A DNA stretch of 64,000 bases from the NCBI RefSeq assembly GCF_014489615.1, contig NZ_CP060825.1, positions 2,087,501-2,151,500 on the forward strand, written 5' to 3'. Of this stretch, positions 7,771 to 17,900 are shown one piece after another (the stretch's first letter is position 1; each line of letters opens with the position of its first letter). A model generated the notes under the pieces. That model saw only the letters and a program-made list of their open reading frames with translations, was not told the DNA's origin and made no database searches. The stretch is from Streptomyces genisteinicus (GTDB lineage: Bacteria > Actinomycetota > Actinomycetes > Streptomycetales > Streptomycetaceae). The position numbers were made by a program, and so were the translations under genes.

Positions 7771-8516
7771 CCGTGTACTTCATCGGCGCGGGCCCCGGAG
7801 CCGCCGACCTCATCACCGTCCGCGGCGCGCGGACGCTGGCGTCGTGCGGGGTCTGCCTGTACGCGGGCTCGCTGGTCCCCACCGAACTCCTCGCCGAATG
7901 CCCGCCCGGCGCCCGGCTCGTCGACACCGCCCGGCTCGACCTCGACGCCATCACGGCCGAACTCGTCCGCGCCCACGAGGAGGGCCACGACGTGGCCCGG
8001 CTGCACTCCGGCGACCCCTCGGTGTTCAGTGCCGTCGCCGAACAGATGCGCAGGCTGGACGCGGCCGGCATCCCGTACGAAGTGGTCCCGGGCGTGCCCG
8101 CGTTCGCCGCCGCGGCGGCCGCGCTGAAGCGGGAGCTGACCGTGCCGACGGTCGGCCAGACGGTCGTCCTCACCCGGATCTCCCAGCAGGCGACGCCCAT
8201 GCCGGAGGGCGAGGACCTGGCGACGCTCGGGCGCAGCGGGGCGCTGCTCGTGCTGCACCTCGCCGTCCGGTACGTGGACCGCGTCGTCGACGAACTCCTC
8301 CCCCACTACGGCCCGGACTGCCCCGCGGCGGTCGTCGCCATGGCCAGCCGCCCCGACGAACTCGTCCTGCGCGGCACCCTGGAGGACATCGCGTCCCAGG
8401 TGAAGGCCGCGGGCGTGGTGCGCACGGCGGTCATCCTCGTCGGACGCACCCTGGGCGCGACGCAGTTCCGCGACAGCCACCTGTACTCGCCGGAGCGCGA
8501 CCGGCACGTGTGCTGA
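7767..8516 (+). CDS. cobM: Precorrin-4 C11-methyltransferase
   Basis: A 249-residue tetrapyrrole methylase (cobM/cbiF type) that transfers a methyl group from SAM to C11 of precorrin-4. The N-terminal VYFIGAGPGAADLITVRG and the ARLHSGDPSVFSA motif are diagnostic, as is the second domain's VVAMASRPDE. The C-terminal HLYSPERDRHVC is typical of the CobM subfamily. It overlaps cobL by four bases and ends the short cobLM operon, convergent with cbiD across a 277 bp spacer that contains no recognisable gene. Confidence 0.95.
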   Translation: MTVYFIGAGPGAADLITVRGARTLASCGVCLYAGSLVPTELLAECPPGARLVDTARLDLDAITAELVRAHEEGHDVARLHSGDPSVFSAVAEQMRRLDAAGIPYEVVPGVPAFAAAAAALKRELTVPTVGQTVVLTRISQQATPMPEGEDLATLGRSGALLVLHLAVRYVDRVVDELLPHYGPDCPAAVVAMASRPDELVLRGTLEDIASQVKAAGVVRTAVILVGRTLGATQFRDSHLYSPERDRHVC

Positions 8517-8793
8517 GGCGCCGGGTCGGGCCGCAGGGGCCGGGGGTGGCCGGGGTCGCGGGGCGCCGGTGCGGGAGGGGGCGGAGGCACGGCCTCCGGC
8601 CGTGTCCCGCGGCGCCGGGGCCCGTGGGGGTCCCCGGTCCGCCCCGGGGGCACCGCCCGCGGCCGCCGGGCCTCAGGGGGACCTCGCATCCGCCCGCGCG
8701 CAGCAGGGGTGCCCGCGGCGGGCCCGTCGCAGGCCGGCGGCGGGCACCGGCTCCGGACCCGCCCCGCAGCGGCCCGCACCCCCGCGCGGAGCG

Positions 8794-9948
8794 CTACGCC
8801 ACCCCGGAGCGCCCGACGACGACCCCCGCGCGGTCCACGCAGATCACGTCCACCGCGACCGGCGCCCCGCGCAGCACGGTGAGGGCCTCGTCCCGCGCGG
8901 CGGTGGCGACGAGGTCGCCCAGCGGGACCCCGGCCGCCTCGCAGAGGCGCAGCGCCGCCAGCCCCGTGTTCGCCGCGGCGATCTCCGCGACGAGCGCCGC
9001 GTCCGCCCCTCCCGTACGGGCAAGCTCCGCCAGGAACCCCTTGTCGACCTGGGAGCGCGCCGAGTGCAGGTCCAGGTGGCCCGCCGCGAGCTTGGACAGC
9101 TTGGCGAACCCGCCGCAGACGGTGAGGCGTTCGACGGGGTGCCGGCGCACGTACTTGAGGACCGCCCCCGCGAAGTCGCCCATGTCCAGGAGCGCGTCCT
9201 CGGGCAGGCCGTACACGGAGACGACCGTCTTCTCCGAGGTCGACCCGGTGCAGCCGGCGACGTGGGTGCGTCCCGCGGCCCGGGCCACGTCGACTCCGCG
9301 CCGGATGGAGTCGATCCACGCGGAGCAGGAGTAGGGCACCACGATCCCCGTCGTCCCGAGGACGGACAGGCCGCCGAGGATGCCCAGTCTCGGGTTCCAG
9401 GTGGAGCGGGCGATCTCCTCCCCGTCGTCGATCGAGACGGTGATCTCGGCGTCGCCGGTGCCGCCGTGGCGGGCGGCCACGAGCGCGACGTGGTCGCGCA
9501 TCATCTGCCGGGGCACCGGGTTGATCGCGGGCTCCCCCACCTCCAGCGGCAGCCCCGGCCGGGTGACCGTGCCCACGCCCGGCCCGGCGCGGAAGACGAC
9601 GCCGGACCCGGCGGGCAGCAGGCGGACGGTGGCGCGGACCAGCGCGCCGTGGGTGACGTCGGGGTCGTCGCCGGCGTCCTTCACGATCCCCGCGGTGGCC
9701 GTCGCCCCCGTGCGGGACTCGACGGCGAGGGCGAAGGACGGCGTCTGCCCCTTGGGCAGCGTGATGGTCACCGGGTCGGGGAAGTCCCCGGTCAGCAGCG
9801 CCGTGTACGCGGCGGTCGCGGCCGCCGTCGCGCAGGCCCCGGTCGTCCATCCGGGCCGCAGACCGGTGTGCTTGAGTTGGGCCTCACGCCCACCGCCCGA
9901 CGCCCTCGCACCCGCACCGGCGCCCGCGCCCGCAGCCGGCTCAGCCAT
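8794..9948 (-). CDS. cbiD: Cobalt-precorrin-5B C1-methyltransferase
   Basis: A 384-residue CbiD. The hallmark RPGWTTGACATAAATAAY is at residue about 30, followed by VTITLPKG, DPDVTHGA and GTTGIVVPYSCSAW. CbiD performs the C1 methylation and loss of the C20 fragment in the anaerobic-type pathway. Here it sits among aerobic-type genes and presumably replaces CobF, as in other actinobacteria. A GC-rich Ala-Gly N-terminal tail precedes the conserved part. Its start codon is only 11 bp from the divergent cobK start, so its promoter must lie inside cobK or the two overlap. Confidence 0.94.
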   Translation of the reverse strand: MAEPAAGAGAGAGARASGGGREAQLKHTGLRPGWTTGACATAAATAAYTALLTGDFPDPVTITLPKGQTPSFALAVESRTGATATAGIVKDAGDDPDVTHGALVRATVRLLPAGSGVVFRAGPGVGTVTRPGLPLEVGEPAINPVPRQMMRDHVALVAARHGGTGDAEITVSIDDGEEIARSTWNPRLGILGGLSVLGTTGIVVPYSCSAWIDSIRRGVDVARAAGRTHVAGCTGSTSEKTVVSVYGLPEDALLDMGDFAGAVLKYVRRHPVERLTVCGGFAKLSKLAAGHLDLHSARSQVDKGFLAELARTGGADAALVAEIAAANTGLAALRLCEAAGVPLGDLVATAARDEALTVLRGAPVAVDVICVDRAGVVVGRSGVA

Positions 9949-9959
9949 GAAGGACCCTC

Positions 9960-10715
9960 ATGCCGACGCACGTACTCATCCTCGGCGGGACGACCGAGGG
10001 CCGCCTGACGGCGGAGCTGCTGCACGCCCGGGGCGCGCGGGTCACCAGCAGCCTCGCCGGGCGGGTCGCCGCTCCCCGCATGCCGCCCGGCGAGGTCCGG
10101 ATCGGCGGCTTCGGCGGCGCCGGGGGCCTGGAGCGCTGGTTGCGCGAGCACGCGGTGGACGCGGTCATCGACGCCACCCATCCTTTCGCCGGGACGATCA
10201 GTTTCCATGCGGCCGAAGCCGCCGCCGGGGCCCATGTTCCCCTGCTGGCCCTGCGCCGCCCGGGGTGGACGCCGGTACCGGGTGACGACTGGCACCCGGT
10301 CGGCTCCCTGGAGGAGGCGGCCGGGGCCGCCAGGGCGCTGGGCCGGCGGGTGTTCCTGACCACGGGGCGCATGGGCCTCGCCTCGTTCGCGCACATCGAC
10401 GACGTCTGGTTCCTGGTCCGTTCGGTCGACGCGCCGGACGGGCCGTGCCCGCCGCACGCCGAGGTGCTGCTCGACCGGGGCCCGTTCACCCTCGACGGGG
10501 AACGCGGCCTGCTGCGGCGGCACCGCATCGACGTGCTCGTCACGAAGGACAGCGGCGGCGCGGCGACCGCGCCGAAGCTGACCGCGGCCCGGGAGTCGGG
10601 CATCCCCGTCGTCCTGGTCCGCCGGCCGCCGGTGCCGCCGGGCGTGGCGGTGGCGGCCGGCCCCGAGGAGGCGGCCGCCTGGACGGACACCCTGGGGGGC
10701 GCCGCCCCGCGGTGA
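9960..10715 (+). CDS. cobK: Precorrin-6A reductase
   Basis: A 251-residue CobK/CbiJ reductase that reduces precorrin-6A with NADPH. The nucleotide-binding start THVLILGGTTEGRLTAELL, the catalytic-region VIDATHPFAG and the late DVLVTKDSGG are all family signatures. The ATG follows AAGGA. It is convergent with cobIJ (50 bp apart) and divergent from cbiD with an 11 bp gap, so a conventional promoter cannot fit between the two start codons. Confidence 0.94.
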   Translation: MPTHVLILGGTTEGRLTAELLHARGARVTSSLAGRVAAPRMPPGEVRIGGFGGAGGLERWLREHAVDAVIDATHPFAGTISFHAAEAAAGAHVPLLALRRPGWTPVPGDDWHPVGSLEEAAGAARALGRRVFLTTGRMGLASFAHIDDVWFLVRSVDAPDGPCPPHAEVLLDRGPFTLDGERGLLRRHRIDVLVTKDSGGAATAPKLTAARESGIPVVLVRRPPVPPGVAVAAGPEEAAAWTDTLGGAAPR

Positions 10716-10765
10716 ACGGCGGCCGGCGGACCAGGACGACGGGGGATGCCCGGGACGCGGTGCCG

Positions 10766-12352
10766 CTACTCGGGGTAGCGGCGCGGCGTCCACACGATCT
10801 CGTGGCCGTCGCCGCGGCGGACCGCGCGGGTCTGCGAGGAGCCGACCAGCAGGATGGTGCGCATGTCGACCTGGGCCGGGTCGAGTTCGCCGAGGCGCAC
10901 GATCCGTACGCTCTCCTGCGGCCCGCCGACGTCCCGGCCGAGGACCACGGGTGTGTCCGGGGCCCGGTGCTCCAGGAGGAGTTCGCGGGCCTTGCCCACC
11001 TGCCAGGTGCGGCTGCGCGAACCGGGGTTGTAGAGCGCGAGGACGAGGTCGGCGGCGGCCGCCGCGTGCAGCCGTTCGGCGATCACCTCCCACGGCTTGA
11101 GCCGGTCGGAGAGCGAGAGCACGGCGTAGTCGTGGCCGAGCGGCGCACCGGCCTTCGCCGCGGCCGCGTTGGCCGCGGTGACGCCCGGCAGCACACGGAC
11201 CGGCACGTCCGCGTACGCCGCCTGCGAGGCGACCTCGAGGACGGCGGTGGCCATGGCGAAGACACCGGGGTCGCCGCCGGAGACGACGGCGACGCGCCGT
11301 CCGCGGCGGGCGAGGTCGAGGGCGAACTCGGCGCGCTCGGACTCGACCTTGTTGTCCGAGCCGTGCCGGATCTGGCCGGGCCGGTGCGGCACCCGGTCCA
11401 GATAGGTGGTGTAGCCGACGAGTTCGTCCGCGTCGGCCAGCGCCCGCCGGGTCTCCGGCGTGAGCCACAGCGGGCCCGCCGGTCCGGTGCCGACGACCAC
11501 GACCTCGCCGCCCTCCGGGGCGGGGGGCGGGGTGGCGGTCCGGCTGGGGACGACGGCGACCGAGAAGTACGGCACGGACTCCGGGTCGATGTCCGCGAGG
11601 CGTCCCGTGCGCTCGCCGCTCATGGTGGCGCGCTCGACGTAACGGGCCTCGTCCAGACGGCCGGAGGTCTCCATGGCGCGGCGCACCGCGGGGAAGGTGC
11701 GGCCGAGCTTCATCACGACGGCCGAGTCGGTCGCGGCGAGCCGGGCCGCGAGCTCGTCCTCGGGCAGGGTGCCGGGGATGACGGTGAGGACTTCCTCCGC
11801 CTCGCACAGCGGGGTGCCGAGCCGGGCGGCGGCGGCGCTGATCGACGTGACGCCGGGGACCACCTCGGTCGGGTAGCGGTGGGCCAGCCGCTTGTGCATG
11901 TGCTGGTACGAGCCGTAGAAGAACGGGTCGCCCTCGGCGAGCACGGCGACGGTGCGCCCGGCGTCGAGGTGCGCTGCGAGACGGGCGGCGGCCTCCTCGT
12001 AGAAGTCGTCGAGCGCACCCCGGTAGCCGCCCGGGTGGTCGGTGGTCTCGACCGTGATCGGGTACATCAGGCGCTCCTCGATGTGCTCGGGGCGCAGGTG
12101 CGGGGCGGCGATCGAGCGGGCGATGGAGCGTCCGTGGCGGGCGCAGTGGTACGCGATGACGTCGGCCTCGGCGATGATCCGCGCGGCGCGCAGGGTCATC
12201 AGCTCCGGGTCGCCGGGGCCGAGCCCGACGCCGTACAGCCGGCCGGTGGGGGTGGGCGCGGCCGGTGCGGGCGCGGCCGGTGCGGGGTGCTCGCCGGGAG
12301 CGGGCTGTGCGCCCGGGGTGGTCCGCCCGGCCGGGGCGGTGTGCTCGCTCAT
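10766..12352 (-). CDS. cobIJ: Bifunctional precorrin-2 C20- / precorrin-3B C17-methyltransferase
   Basis: A 528-residue fusion of two tetrapyrrole methylases. After a 37-residue Ala/Pro tail, the CobI half (residues about 38-270) shows [34 protein letters not shown] and VVPGVTS. The CobJ half (about 283-528) begins [17 protein letters not shown], has [13 protein letters not shown], and ends VWTPRRYPE. It adds methyl groups at C20 and then C17 with ring contraction. The ATG overlaps the cobH stop (ATGA), placing it third in the cobG-cobH-cobIJ operon. The fusion is normal for Streptomyces. Confidence 0.95.
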   Translation of the reverse strand: MSEHTAPAGRTTPGAQPAPGEHPAPAAPAPAAPTPTGRLYGVGLGPGDPELMTLRAARIIAEADVIAYHCARHGRSIARSIAAPHLRPEHIEERLMYPITVETTDHPGGYRGALDDFYEEAAARLAAHLDAGRTVAVLAEGDPFFYGSYQHMHKRLAHRYPTEVVPGVTSISAAAARLGTPLCEAEEVLTVIPGTLPEDELAARLAATDSAVVMKLGRTFPAVRRAMETSGRLDEARYVERATMSGERTGRLADIDPESVPYFSVAVVPSRTATPPPAPEGGEVVVVGTGPAGPLWLTPETRRALADADELVGYTTYLDRVPHRPGQIRHGSDNKVESERAEFALDLARRGRRVAVVSGGDPGVFAMATAVLEVASQAAYADVPVRVLPGVTAANAAAAKAGAPLGHDYAVLSLSDRLKPWEVIAERLHAAAAADLVLALYNPGSRSRTWQVGKARELLLEHRAPDTPVVLGRDVGGPQESVRIVRLGELDPAQVDMRTILLVGSSQTRAVRRGDGHEIVWTPRRYPE

Positions 12353-12990
12353 TCCGACTCGCTCGCGATCGCGTTGACGGCGGCGGCGGCCATGGCGCTG
12401 CCGCCGCGACGGCCGCGGACCACCAGGTGCTCCAGGCCGAGCGGGGAGGCGGCGAGCGCGTCCTTGGACTCGGCGGCTCCGATGAAGCCGACGGGCGCCC
12501 CGATGACGGCGGCGGGACGCGGGGCGCCCTCCGCGATCATCTCCAGCAGCCGGAACAGCGCGGTGGGCGCGTTGCCGACGGCGACGACGGAGCCTTCGAG
12601 CCGGTCGTGCCAGAGGTCGAGCGCGGCGGCGGAACGGGTGGTGCCCAGCTTCTGCGCGAGGGCGGGCACCGACGGGTCGGAGAGCGTGCAGATCACGTCG
12701 TTGCCGGCGGGCAGCCGCTTGCGGGTGATGCCGCTGGCGACCATCTGCGCGTCGCACAGCACGGGGGCGCCGGCGCGCAGCGCCTCGCGGGCGCGGAGCA
12801 CGACCCCGGGGCTGTACGCGAGGTCGCGGACGAGGTCGACCATCCCGCAGGCGTGGATCATGCGGACCGCGACCTGCGACACCTCGGCGGGCAGCCCCGC
12901 GAGGTCCGCCTCGGCCCGGATCGTGGCAAAGGACTGGCGGTAGATCTCCGCGCCGTCCTTCTCGTAGTCGAACACTGTGCTCTCGCTCAC
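12349..12990 (-). CDS. cobH: Precorrin-8X methylmutase
   Basis: A 213-residue CobH/CbiC. It shifts the C11 methyl group to C12, giving hydrogenobyrinate. The catalytic-His segment [15 protein letters not shown] lies near residue 45, and [12 protein letters not shown] and [16 protein letters not shown] are conserved. A long open frame extends upstream in the same phase but is cobG shadow. The GTG overlapping the cobG stop (GTGA) is the coupled start. Second gene of cobG-cobH-cobIJ. Confidence 0.95.
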   Translation of the reverse strand: MSESTVFDYEKDGAEIYRQSFATIRAEADLAGLPAEVSQVAVRMIHACGMVDLVRDLAYSPGVVLRAREALRAGAPVLCDAQMVASGITRKRLPAGNDVICTLSDPSVPALAQKLGTTRSAAALDLWHDRLEGSVVAVGNAPTALFRLLEMIAEGAPRPAAVIGAPVGFIGAAESKDALAASPLGLEHLVVRGRRGGSAMAAAAVNAIASESE

Positions 12991-14669
12991 TTCGTCGTAG
13001 CGGGTCGGTGGTGGAGGGGCCGCCCGCCGCGCGCCGCAGCGAGGGCGCCGGCGAGTTCGGGGACGTGCAGGTCGTGGCGTACGGCAGGGTCGTGGCGTAC
13101 GGGAGGGTCCGGCGCGGCGGCGGCGCCGGGCGCGGGAGTCTCTGCGGGGAGGGCGCCGGGCGCGGGGACCACGGCGAGGGTGTAGCGCCCCTCGCCCGTC
13201 GCGACGAGGTCGACATGGCCGCCGTGCGGGTGTCCGCAGCGTCGTCCGCAGCCGGACCAGTGCACGGGAATCCCGCCCGCGCCGGCGGCGGCGAGCGCGG
13301 CGGCGTCGGCGCGTACGTCGGCGAGCGCGGCGGCGTCGGCGCGTACGTCGGCGAGCGCCTTCCCGCAGCCGGGGCGTCCGGTGCAGGCGCTGACGCCGTG
13401 CCACGGGGATCCGGCGCCGGTCACGAGGCCGGCGGCGGCGAGCTCGGGCAGGAGGGCGGCCGCGACGCCCGGGAGCACCACGGAACGCCAGGGGGTGACG
13501 CGCAGTTCCCCCGTCCCGTGCCGCTCCGCGACCCGCGCGAGGCTCCGCACCTGCGCGGCGCTCATCCGCCCGAGCACCACCCCGGCGCATACCGCCGTCT
13601 CCACCCCGTCCCGGGCGTGCGCCCCGGGTGCGGGGGGCGCGGGCCGCGCGGGCTCAGCGGGCTCCGCGGGCTCTGTGGACTGTGCGGGCTCAGCGGACCA
13701 CACGGGCTCCGCGGGCTCGGCTGACCACACGGGCTCGGCGGCCACCCCCGCGGCGGCGGCCCGGCGCAGCAGGCCGGGGGTGGACAGGGCGTATTGCGGG
13801 GGGAGTTCGCGGATGCGCCAGGGGCGGGTGCCGCAGGCGTCGGCGGCGTCGAGGAAGGCCTCCGCCGCCAGCATCAGCATGCGCGGCCCGTCCTCCGGGC
13901 GGACCAGGACCCGCGCGTCACCCGCGGCGACGCGTACCCGGAGGCCGCTGTTCCAGGCGGCGCCGGACGAACCGGGGGCGATTCCGGCTGCGGCACCCGG
14001 CGGGCCCGCGACCGGCACTCCGGCGCCGGCCGCCCCCTCCCCGTCCGCCGCCGTCCCCGCCGTCACGGTCGCTGTCCCCGGCGCCGTCACGGTCGCCGTC
14101 GCCGTCGTGGTGGCGGCCGGCGCTCCCGCGCCGCCCGCCGTCCTCGCGGGCGGCTCTGCGATCAACATCACATCGGGGTTGAGCTCCGCCATGTCCCCGC
14201 GCCCGTCGTCGAGGGCGAACAGGAACCGGCCGGAGAGCGCGGCAGCGCGTGCGCCGGTGCACAGCAGGGCGTCCAGCTCCCGTACGAGCGGCTGCACATC
14301 GAGGTGTCCGTGCCCGTCGAGGCCGGACAGCGGAGAGGCGACCACGTTGCGCACCCGTTCGTGGGCGGGCGCCGGAAGCAGGTCCGCGGCGTCGAGAAGG
14401 TCCGCCAACTCCCGTGCGCGCGCGGCGTCGAGGCCGCGGAGCTGGAGGTTGCCGCGCGAGGTGATGTCGAGGGCGCCGTCGCCGAGGCGGTCGGCGGCGT
14501 CCGCGAGGGCGTGCGCCTGGCGCGCGGAGAGCAGCCCCGCCGGGACGCGGACACGCGCCAGCGCACCGTCGTCCGCGGTGTGCAGCCGCAGCGCGCCGGG
14601 GCAGGCGTCGCCGCGGTCCCGGACGGGGGATTCGTCCCGGTCCGGGCGGTTGGCGGGGGTCGCAGGCAT
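12987..14669 (-). CDS. cobG: Precorrin-3B synthase (CobG, oxygen-dependent)
   Basis: A 560-residue nitrite/sulfite-reductase-like Fe-S enzyme that hydroxylates C20 of precorrin-3A with O2. It shows two ferredoxin-like halves ([13 protein letters not shown]; later [14 protein letters not shown]) and the cluster cysteines in [12 protein letters not shown] and [11 protein letters not shown]. Several Ala/Thr/Glu/Pro-rich insertions make it longer than usual, and a 30-bp exact duplication sits between the two cysteine pairs. I chose the ATG giving [10 protein letters not shown]; another ATG 12 bp upstream gives four extra residues. First gene of cobG-cobH-cobIJ, divergent from the riboswitch-controlled cobN. 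Confidence 0.9.
   Translation of the reverse strand: MPATPANRPDRDESPVRDRGDACPGALRLHTADDGALARVRVPAGLLSARQAHALADAADRLGDGALDITSRGNLQLRGLDAARARELADLLDAADLLPAPAHERVRNVVASPLSGLDGHGHLDVQPLVRELDALLCTGARAAALSGRFLFALDDGRGDMAELNPDVMLIAEPPARTAGGAGAPAATTTATATVTAPGTATVTAGTAADGEGAAGAGVPVAGPPGAAAGIAPGSSGAAWNSGLRVRVAAGDARVLVRPEDGPRMLMLAAEAFLDAADACGTRPWRIRELPPQYALSTPGLLRRAAAAGVAAEPVWSAEPAEPVWSAEPAQSTEPAEPAEPARPAPPAPGAHARDGVETAVCAGVVLGRMSAAQVRSLARVAERHGTGELRVTPWRSVVLPGVAAALLPELAAAGLVTGAGSPWHGVSACTGRPGCGKALADVRADAAALADVRADAAALAAAGAGGIPVHWSGCGRRCGHPHGGHVDLVATGEGRYTLAVVPAPGALPAETPAPGAAAAPDPPVRHDPAVRHDLHVPELAGALAAARGGRPLHHRPATTK
13291..13350 (-). repeat. 30-bp exact tandem duplication in cobG
   Basis: Positions 13291-13320 and 13321-13350 are identical and encode two in-frame copies of a ten-residue block containing ADVRADAAA. 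The copies lie between the two cysteine pairs that bind the Fe-S cluster. Confidence 0.9.
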
Positions 14670-14754
14670 GGCGGCGAGCATACCGACCATCACACAAGCC
14701 ACCTCCTCACGGCGGGGTGACGGCCCTTACTATGCTCATCGGCGGGCCATACGG

Positions 14755-14885
14755 TCCGTCACCGCCGAAGACGGCGTCAGGGGAGGAAGCCCGGTGCGAT
14801 TCCGGCGCGGTCCCGCCACTGTGAGCCCGGCAGCAGCGCAGCACGCGCGCGCCGCCGGGTGAGCCAGGAACTCCCGCCGTCCTTC
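14755..14885 (+). promoter_or_regulatory. Cobalamin riboswitch in the cobN leader
   Basis: The leader shows the conserved cobalamin aptamer: GGAGGAAGCCCGGTGCGA followed by TTCCGG, then CCCGCCACTGTGAGCCCGG, a variable GC-rich arm, and the B12 box GAGCCAGGAACTC with CGCC. A -10-like TACTAT lies at 14728-14733. Downstream, CCTTC (14881-14885) is complementary to the GAAGG of the cobN ribosome-binding site (14912-14916), which suggests translational repression when adenosylcobalamin is bound. Exact ends are approximate. Confidence 0.92.
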
Positions 14886-14927
14886 ACCGCCCGGGGCGCG
14901 GAAACCCCGAGGAAGGCCAGCCGCCGC

Positions 14928-17900
14928 ATGCAGCTCTCATCCGGGTCGCACACCTCCGAGGCCCGCGTCCTGCTCCTGTCGACGTCCGACACCGACCTGC
15001 TCAGCGCGCGTGCGGCCGAAGGCCCCGTCGCCTACCGCTTCGCGAACCCCTCCCGGCTCCTGGTCGACGACCTGCCGGGGCTGCTGGACGGCACCGACCT
15101 GGTGGTCGTGCGTCTGCTCGGCGGACTGCGCGCCTGGCAGGACGGGATCGACGTGCTCCTCGACCAGGACCGGCCGGTCGTGGTGCTCAGCGGTGAACAG
15201 GCCCCGGACGCGCAGCTGATGGAGGCCTCCACGGTGCCCATCGGCATCGCGGCCGAGGCCCACGCGTACCTCGCGCACGGCGGCCCCGGGAACCTGGAGC
15301 AGCTGGCCCGCTTCCTCTCCGACACCGTGCTGCTCACCGGCCACGGCTTCGAGCCGCCCGCCGCCGCCCCCTCCTGGGGCCGGCTCGGCCGCACGGCCGC
15401 CCCGGCCGCGGACGGCCCGCTCATCGCGGTGCTCTACTACCGGGCCCACCACATGAGCGGCAACACCGCCTTCGTGGACACCCTGTGCTCCGCCATCGAG
15501 TCGGCGGGCGGGCGGGCGCTGCCGCTCTACGTGGCCTCCCTGCGCGTCCCCGAGCCCGAGCTGCTGGAGCAACTGGCCGCCGCCGACGCGCTGGTGACCA
15601 CCGTGCTGGCGGCGGGCGGCACCCGGCCGGCCGACGCGTCGGCCGGCGGCGACGACGAGTCCTGGGACGCGGGCGCGCTCGCCGCGCTCGACGTCCCGAT
15701 CCTCCAGGCGCTGTGCCTGACCGGTTCCCGCGCGTCCTGGGAGGAGAACGACGAGGGCCTCTCCCCGCTGGACGCCGCGACCCAGGTGGCGGTGCCGGAG
15801 TTCGACGGCCGGCTGATCACCGTCCCGTTCTCCTTCAAGGAGATCGACGAGGACGGCCTGCCCGCCTACGTCGCCGACGAGGAGCGGGCCGCCCGGGTCG
15901 CGGGCATCGCCGTGCGCCACGCCCGCCTGCGCCACGTGCCGAACGCGGAGAAGCGGGTCGCGCTGGTGCTGTCCGCGTACCCGACCAAGCACTCCCGGAT
16001 CGGCAACGCCGTCGGCCTCGACACCCCCGCCTCCGCGGTGGCCCTGCTGCGGCGGCTGCGGTCCGAGGGCTACGACTTCGGGCCCGAGGCCGGCATCCCG
16101 GGCCTGGTGTCCGGCGACGGCGACGAGCTGATCCGCGCCCTGATCGAGGCCGGCGGCCACGACCAGGAGTGGCTCACCGAGGAGCAGCTGGCCCGCAACC
16201 CGGTCCGCATCCCGGCCGCCGACTACCGCCGCTGGTACGCGCAGCTCCCGGCCGGGCTGCGCGAGGCGGTGGAGGAGCACTGGGGTCCGGCGCCGGGCGA
16301 GATGTTCCTCGACCGGTCCCGCAACCCGGAGGGCGACATCGTCCTCGCGGCGCTGCGCCGCGGGAACCTGCTGGTCCTCATCCAGCCGCCGCGCGGCTTC
16401 GGCGAGAACCCGATCGCGATCTACCACGACCCCGATCTGCCGCCCTCGCACCACTACCTGGCGGCCTACCGCTGGATCGCCGCGTCCGCGGACGACGGCG
16501 GCTTCGGCGCCGACGCGATGATCCACCTCGGCAAGCACGGCAACCTGGAGTGGCTGCCGGGCAAGAACGCGGGCCTGTCGGCGGCGTGCGCGCCCGACGC
16601 CGCCCTGGGCGACCTGCCGCTGGTGTACCCGTTCCTCGTCAACGACCCGGGCGAGGGCACCCAGGCCAAGCGCCGGGTGCACGCGACGCTCGTCGACCAC
16701 CTGGTCCCGCCGATGGCCCGGGCCGAGTCGTACGGCGACATCGCCCGCCTGGAGCAGCTGCTCGACGAGTACGCGCAGATCTCGTCCATGGACCCGGCGA
16801 AGCTGCCCGCGATCCGGGCCCAGATCTGGACGCTGATCCAGGCGGCGAAGCTCGACCACGACCTGGGGATGGCCGACCGGCCGGACGACGACGGCTTCGA
16901 CGACTTCCTGCTGCACGTCGACGGCTGGCTGTGCGAGGTGAAGGACGCGCAGATCCGCGACGGCCTGCACGTCCTCGGCGGCGCGCCCACCGGCCCGGAG
17001 CGGGTCAACCTGGTCCTGTCGATCCTGCGGGCCCGCCAGATCTGGGGCGGCACCACCGCGCTGCCGGGTCTGCGCGAGGCGCTCGGCCTGGACGAGTCGA
17101 AGGCGACCCGGACCGCGGCCGACACCGTGGAGCAGCAGGCGCGCGAGCTGGTCGAGGCCATGGAGGCGGCGGGCTGGGACCCGGCCGCCGTGCCGGACTC
17201 GCACGGCGACGACGTGGCGGCGGTGCTGCGTTTCGCCGCCCTGGAGGTCGTGCCGCGGCTCGCCCGGACCACCGACGAGATCGACCACGCCGTGCACGCC
17301 CTCGACGGCGGCTTCGTCCCGGCGGGCCCGTCCGGCTCCCCGCTGCGCGGGCTGGTCAACGTCCTGCCGACGGGCCGGAACTTCTACTCGGTCGACCCGA
17401 AGGCGGTGCCGTCCCGGCTCGCCTGGGAGACCGGACAGGCCCTCGCGGACTCGCTGCTGGAGCGCTACCGCGCCGACAACGGCGAGTGGCCCACCTCGGT
17501 CGGCCTGTCGCTGTGGGGCACGAGCGCGATGCGCACGGCGGGGGACGACATCGCCGAGGCGCTGGCGCTGCTGGGCGTCCGCCCGGTGTGGGACGACGCC
17601 TCGCGCCGGGTCACCGGCGTGGAGCCGGTGCCGCTCGCCGAACTGGGCCGTCCCCGTATCGACGTGACGCTGCGCATCTCGGGCTTCTTCCGGGACGCGT
17701 TCCCGCACACCATCGGCCTCCTCGACGACGCGGTGCGCCTGGTGGCCTCGCTCGACGAAGCGGCCGAGCAGAACCTCGTCCGGGCCCACGCGCAGGCCGA
17801 CCTCGCCGCCCACGGCGACGAACGCCGCGCCACCACCCGCATCTTCGGCTCGCGGCCGGGCACGTACGGCGCGGGCCTGCTCCAGCTGATCGACTCCCGC

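Noticed and set aside
14859..14927. An earlier GTG start for cobN adding 23 residues
   Set aside because: It lies inside the B12 box of the riboswitch, and the added residues are the translated aptamer. The ATG at 14928 has the proper ribosome-binding site and family N-terminus.
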